Assembly: GCF_012911005.2 (NCBI RefSeq)
Contig: NZ_WTVS01000056.1
Coordinates: forward strand, 1-35,946
Source: Aromatoleum toluolicum
GTDB taxonomy: Bacteria > Pseudomonadota > Gammaproteobacteria > Burkholderiales > Rhodocyclaceae
DNA: 35,946 nucleotides
Direction: 5' to 3'
Position 1 is the stretch's first letter; each line of letters starts with the position of its first letter. Position numbers and translations under genes: made by a program. The notes under the pieces were generated by a model. The model had not been told where the DNA came from. It saw nothing but the letters and a program-made list of their open reading frames with translations, and did not search any database. Positions 32,987 to 35,946 of this stretch are shown here, piece after piece.

Positions 32987-34284
32987 TGTTGCCCTGTTGT
33001 GGCCTGTTCGCGGGGCGTCGTTCCGGCGGGCGATTCGATGAGATTGTGGATGATCCGTGCGTAGCGGTCGGCAATTACGGGCCAGTCGAAGCGATCCAGA
33101 ACCGAGAGTCGACCAGCCTTTTGGAGGTGAAGGCGCAATGCAGGGTTATCGAGCAGCGTCCTGAGGGCGATCGTGAGGCCGTGAGCATCCTTCTGGGGCA
33201 CGATCAGTGCGTTGACGCGGTCTTCGAGGAAGTCCCTCATTGCAGGCAGGTCGGTTGCGATCAGGGCGCATTCGCATCCCAGTGCCTCGACGGCGACGAG
33301 CCCGAACCCTTCCTGGTCGCCCCCGCGGGCCATGATGGAGGGGAAAACCACGATTTCGGACCGCTGGTAGAGGGCGGGGAGCTGGTCATTGCAGATGCGG
33401 CCGAGAAAGCGGACGTGTGTGGCAAGTCCGTGGGATGTGGCTAGCTGTTCCAAGGCGGATCTGTCGGGGCCGTCGCCGGCTATGGTGAGCGTCAGGTCGG
33501 GAAAGTCCGTCAGTAGTGGTGGAAGCGCCTCAAGGAGGTATGCGAGACCCTTCTTTTCCACCAGTCGGCCAACAAACAGGAGCGATGTGCCGCTTCGCGC
33601 TGCCTGTCCGGGAATGAAGGTTTCCCTCAGATCGACGCCCATCGGGATTACGTCGATCCGCTCGGGGGCTGCGCCCAGCTCGATTTCGGCGCGTTTCATC
33701 GCTTGGCTCACGACCGTGTGGCGCTGGGCCCGCCGCAGGACGAGCCGCTTGATCCATTCGGCTGCGAAACCCTTGAGACCGAAGAGATCGCCTCCGTGGG
33801 AGGTGCACAGGATTGGTGGACGGGTCCGTGTGGCGGCGCATGTAATGGCTATGAGTCCCTGGGGAATCAGCCAGTGTGCGTGGATCGCGGCGAATGCCTT
33901 GTGGCGGAGAAGCCGGCGAACAGCCAGCCACTGACTCAGGATAAAGAAGGGCAGGACGAGATAGTTCGCGGGAGTCTTGCGTAGTTTTGCGGTGATGCCG
34001 CCTTCATAGGCGATGTTCTCCAGCCGTGCCGGGAAATAGCGGTATCGGACGACGTTAAGCCCATCTAGCTGCTCGCGGACGGCAGCGCCCGGTGCATGGG
34101 GTGCGAGAACCCAAACTTCATAACTGACGGCGAGGCGGCGGCAGAGCTCGAGGACGAAGGGCGGTTCCGTGTCGCCCATCCAGCGCGGAAAGGTGGAGGT
34201 GAGGACCAGAATCGCTGCCTTTCGCGTGCTTTCGCTGTGCGCGCTGCAGGTCACCTGTGGGGCGGAGGGGCTTCTGGTCGGCAT
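32983..34284 (-). CDS. GT4 (GT-B fold) glycosyltransferase
   Basis: The 433-residue product has an N-terminal domain with LVLTSTFPRWMGDTEPPFV and ICTSHGGDLFG-like motif (ILCTSHGGDLFGLKG), and a C-terminal GT1/GT4 domain with LLFVGRLVEKKGLAYLLEA, LTIAGDGPDRSALEQL and the donor-binding EX7E motif in GGDQEGFGLVAVEALGC. This is a retaining enzyme of the kind that adds mannose, glucose or similar sugars to a lipid-linked acceptor. It is the first gene of the leftward glycan operon; 104 bases with no clear promoter separate it from batD. The stop overlaps the next GT2 gene. Confidence 0.9.
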   Translation of the reverse strand: MPTRSPSAPQVTCSAHSESTRKAAILVLTSTFPRWMGDTEPPFVLELCRRLAVSYEVWVLAPHAPGAAVREQLDGLNVVRYRYFPARLENIAYEGGITAKLRKTPANYLVLPFFILSQWLAVRRLLRHKAFAAIHAHWLIPQGLIAITCAATRTRPPILCTSHGGDLFGLKGFAAEWIKRLVLRRAQRHTVVSQAMKRAEIELGAAPERIDVIPMGVDLRETFIPGQAARSGTSLLFVGRLVEKKGLAYLLEALPPLLTDFPDLTLTIAGDGPDRSALEQLATSHGLATHVRFLGRICNDQLPALYQRSEIVVFPSIMARGGDQEGFGLVAVEALGCECALIATDLPAMRDFLEDRVNALIVPQKDAHGLTIALRTLLDNPALRLHLQKAGRLSVLDRFDWPVIADRYARIIHNLIESPAGTTPREQATTGQQ

Positions 34285-34388
34285 GCACTGATCGCTTGTT
34301 GTCGGGGCAACTACCCGAGCCGCGGTCGGGATATGGCCTATGGTGGTGAGGGTGGCGGGCGGATTAGATCATAGCCGGGAGTTGAACG

Positions 34389-35759
34389 TCATTTTTCGCG
34401 GCCTCTGGACACGATTCCCTCAGGTCTTTTTCGGGCGCAGGATGAGGCAGGATGGAACTCCGTCTGTTCATGGTGCAGGGCGGCGAGAAGCGCTTGACCG
34501 CTCCAGGGCTCATGCACAGTGCCATACAGGTGGCGGTCGAGGGCGGCGAGCTCCCGGCCGGTTGCGGTGCCGCCCAGGTGATGGGCGAGCGCGAGCAGGC
34601 TGGTCGGTGCGGGCACGCCGATTTCGCGGGACCATTGCAGCAGGCTCGCGCAGGCGGCGACCGGGTCGTTGTCGTGGCAGGCGCGGCGGATGTCGCGCAG
34701 CGTCCTGGTGTCGCGATATCTGCGCGTGAAGGCTGCGCCGGTGGCCAGTAGCGCGATCGCGGCGAGGAGGGCGGCGCCGGTGGTGGTCGCGCTGGTGTCT
34801 GCTGCAGGCGCCGCGGGAGCGCTCTGTTGTGCCGGTGCGAGCGCGGCCGCAGGTGCCACGCGTCCGTCCGTCGGGATGTCTCTTGCGCGGGGCGAAGCCA
34901 TGACGGCAATGGGGCGTGCCGGAAGGGTGGCTTGTCGCGGCAGACCGGCGACGGGATCCCACCATGACAACGGGAGAATGGGGAGCGTGAGATCCCCCCC
35001 CTGCCTGGGAACGAGCCGCCAGCTCTGCTCGCGTATGCCTGTGATCCAGCCGTCTTCCACGCGTTCTTCGAGGTGCGGCGGTTCCGGATGCAGGGCGAAA
35101 CCGTCTGCGCCGGGGGTAAGTGGGGGAATCTGGGCCGCTGCGACGCCTTTGGCCTCGATGCGGATCGTGCGGCGCAGCGCTTGCCCGGGGCGTAGCTGCG
35201 GCGTGTCCGGCTGCCAGGATTCGGTGAGCGTCACGGCGCGGGCGGGCAGCCATTCCTGCGGTCGGTGGCCGGCGGGGACCGGGCTGACGTCACGGGTCAG
35301 GGGGGGCGCGTCGATTCGACGTTCGGGCGGCGAGGCGCCATCCGTGCGCAGCGAGACATGGCCGCCCGAGAGTTGCAGCGTGCCGCTCGCGAACGGGAAG
35401 ACCGCGAAGTGCCGCTCGGTGACGCGGTAGCGTTGGCCGTTTCGCGTGACGTCGTGGATGTTCTCGCCCGCTGGGCGGATCTCGGCGAGCGCGGAATGGG
35501 GGGCATGGAAGGCGAGCTCGCGCACGCTGACCGCCTGGTAGAGGCGCAGGGTGTAGCGCGCCTGCGCCTGGACGTGGAGCGTGTCCGGTTGCAGTTCCGC
35601 CTCGACCCATAGCGCCGGGCCTGGGCGTGCGCTGTCGCCTGTGTCGTCGGCGTGAGCCGGGCTCGGCGCGGCGGCGATGAGGGCGACGGTGAGGGACAGT
35701 CGCGCCAGTGCGTGCGCGGTTCCGTGGCGGCGGCCCGGGAGTGCGCTGGATTTCACCAT
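34389..35759 (-). CDS. batD: BatD-family (oxygen tolerance) membrane protein
   Basis: The 456-residue product has a signal peptide (to about Ala35, AHA|DDT), two or more periplasmic Ig-like regions (ALWVEAELQPDTLHVQ, a typical BatD opening, then RVTERHFAVFPFASG and QSWRLVPRQGGDLTLP) and one membrane helix near residue 325 (ALLAAIALLATGAAF). A cytoplasmic tail follows. This is the BatD layout, part of a MoxR/Bat group linked to stress and envelope functions. The start at 35759 overlaps the upstream gene by 7 bases; the frame opens further but without a signal peptide. It marks the right boundary of the glycan block. Confidence 0.85.
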   Translation of the reverse strand: MVKSSALPGRRHGTAHALARLSLTVALIAAAPSPAHADDTGDSARPGPALWVEAELQPDTLHVQAQARYTLRLYQAVSVRELAFHAPHSALAEIRPAGENIHDVTRNGQRYRVTERHFAVFPFASGTLQLSGGHVSLRTDGASPPERRIDAPPLTRDVSPVPAGHRPQEWLPARAVTLTESWQPDTPQLRPGQALRRTIRIEAKGVAAAQIPPLTPGADGFALHPEPPHLEERVEDGWITGIREQSWRLVPRQGGDLTLPILPLSWWDPVAGLPRQATLPARPIAVMASPRARDIPTDGRVAPAAALAPAQQSAPAAPAADTSATTTGAALLAAIALLATGAAFTRRYRDTRTLRDIRRACHDNDPVAACASLLQWSREIGVPAPTSLLALAHHLGGTATGRELAALDRHLYGTVHEPWSGQALLAALHHEQTEFHPASSCARKRPEGIVSRGREK

Positions 35760-35946
35760 GGTCGCGGAGCCTCGCCGCTCTGGCGCCGGCGGTGTTCGAG
35801 GTCGAGCTTGCGGCGCAGCAGTCCCGCCGGTTCGTCCGGGACGCGGCGCAGCCACTGTTCGGCGAGACTTTCGGCTTCTTGCTCGTGCGTGTCGCGACGG
35901 GCGACGGGAGCGGGAGGCGGCGGGGATGCGGCCGACGGTGCGTTCC
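35753..35946 (-). CDS. C-terminal end of a BatB/BatC-like (VWA-TPR) protein, truncated by window edge
   Basis: The last 64 codons of a leftward gene are visible. They read through a Pro/Ala-rich stretch to ESLAEQWLRRVPDEPAGLL and RRKLDLEHRRR, the ending usual for VWA-TPR proteins encoded just before batD. The stop TGA overlaps the batD start by 7 bases, so the genes are co-translated. The VWA and TPR domains lie outside the window, so the assignment rests on this tail and the neighbour. Confidence 0.72.
   Translation of the reverse strand, partial: NAPSAASPPPPAPVARRDTHEQEAESLAEQWLRRVPDEPAGLLRRKLDLEHRRRQSGEAPRPW

Noticed and set aside
1-35946. CRISPR arrays, tRNA, rRNA, insertion sequences or integrases
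   Set aside because: None were seen on reading; no regularly spaced repeats, no transposase-like frames and no tRNA-like clover patterns were noticed.

Overview
The window is high-GC DNA with the gene content of a respiring betaproteobacterium. The Rhodocyclales/Zoogloeaceae type (Azoarcus/Thauera/Aromatoleum-like) is my best guess from overall character; no marker gene fixes the taxon. Three blocks are visible: an extracytoplasmic multiheme-cytochrome locus (1-17154), a sugar-transfer and glycan locus (17210-34284), and the start of a Bat-type (BatB/BatD) operon (34389-35946).

Block 1 holds eight c-type cytochromes with 23 CXXCH motifs in total. Leftward from a divergent promoter region (15153-15298) run: a monoheme c5-type cytochrome (frameshifted), a tetraheme cytochrome, an NHL beta-propeller lipoprotein, a second tetraheme cytochrome that looks like an OmcE-type nanowire subunit (with its own terminator), a parvulin prolyl isomerase, a large outer-membrane beta-barrel, two triheme cytochromes, two more beta-propeller proteins, system II cytochrome c assembly genes (ResB and a CcsA broken by an in-frame TAG), a heme-copper-oxidase-like membrane protein and a TPR protein. 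A further triheme cytochrome and a truncated secreted protein follow at the left edge. Rightward run a diheme and a triheme class I cytochrome. Sigma-54 type -24/-12 sequences lie before four of these units, and a shared dyad (TTCCYG-N4-CRGGAA) lies upstream of two of them. Together the parts suggest a self-contained outer-membrane electron conduit and cytochrome filament with its own maturation genes.

Block 2 starts with three tandem paralogous GT-C/TPR membrane proteins resembling eukaryotic TMTC O-mannosyltransferases. They are divergent from a polyprenyl-phosphate sugar synthase (DPM1-like). This pairing makes a plausible protein O-glycosylation module next to the cytochrome locus. A leftward, tightly overlapping operon follows: GT4, GT2, GDP-mannose 4,6-dehydratase, two GT2, a Wzx-like flippase, an FkbM methyltransferase, a second Gmd-like SDR and a sugar C-methyltransferase. 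These imply a methylated 6-deoxy-sugar glycan.

Two cytochrome-related genes are disrupted: ccsA by TGG to TAG at a conserved Trp position, and the c5 gene by one extra G in a G7 run. Either could be real or a sequence error. All family assignments come from reading motifs; no database search was run.
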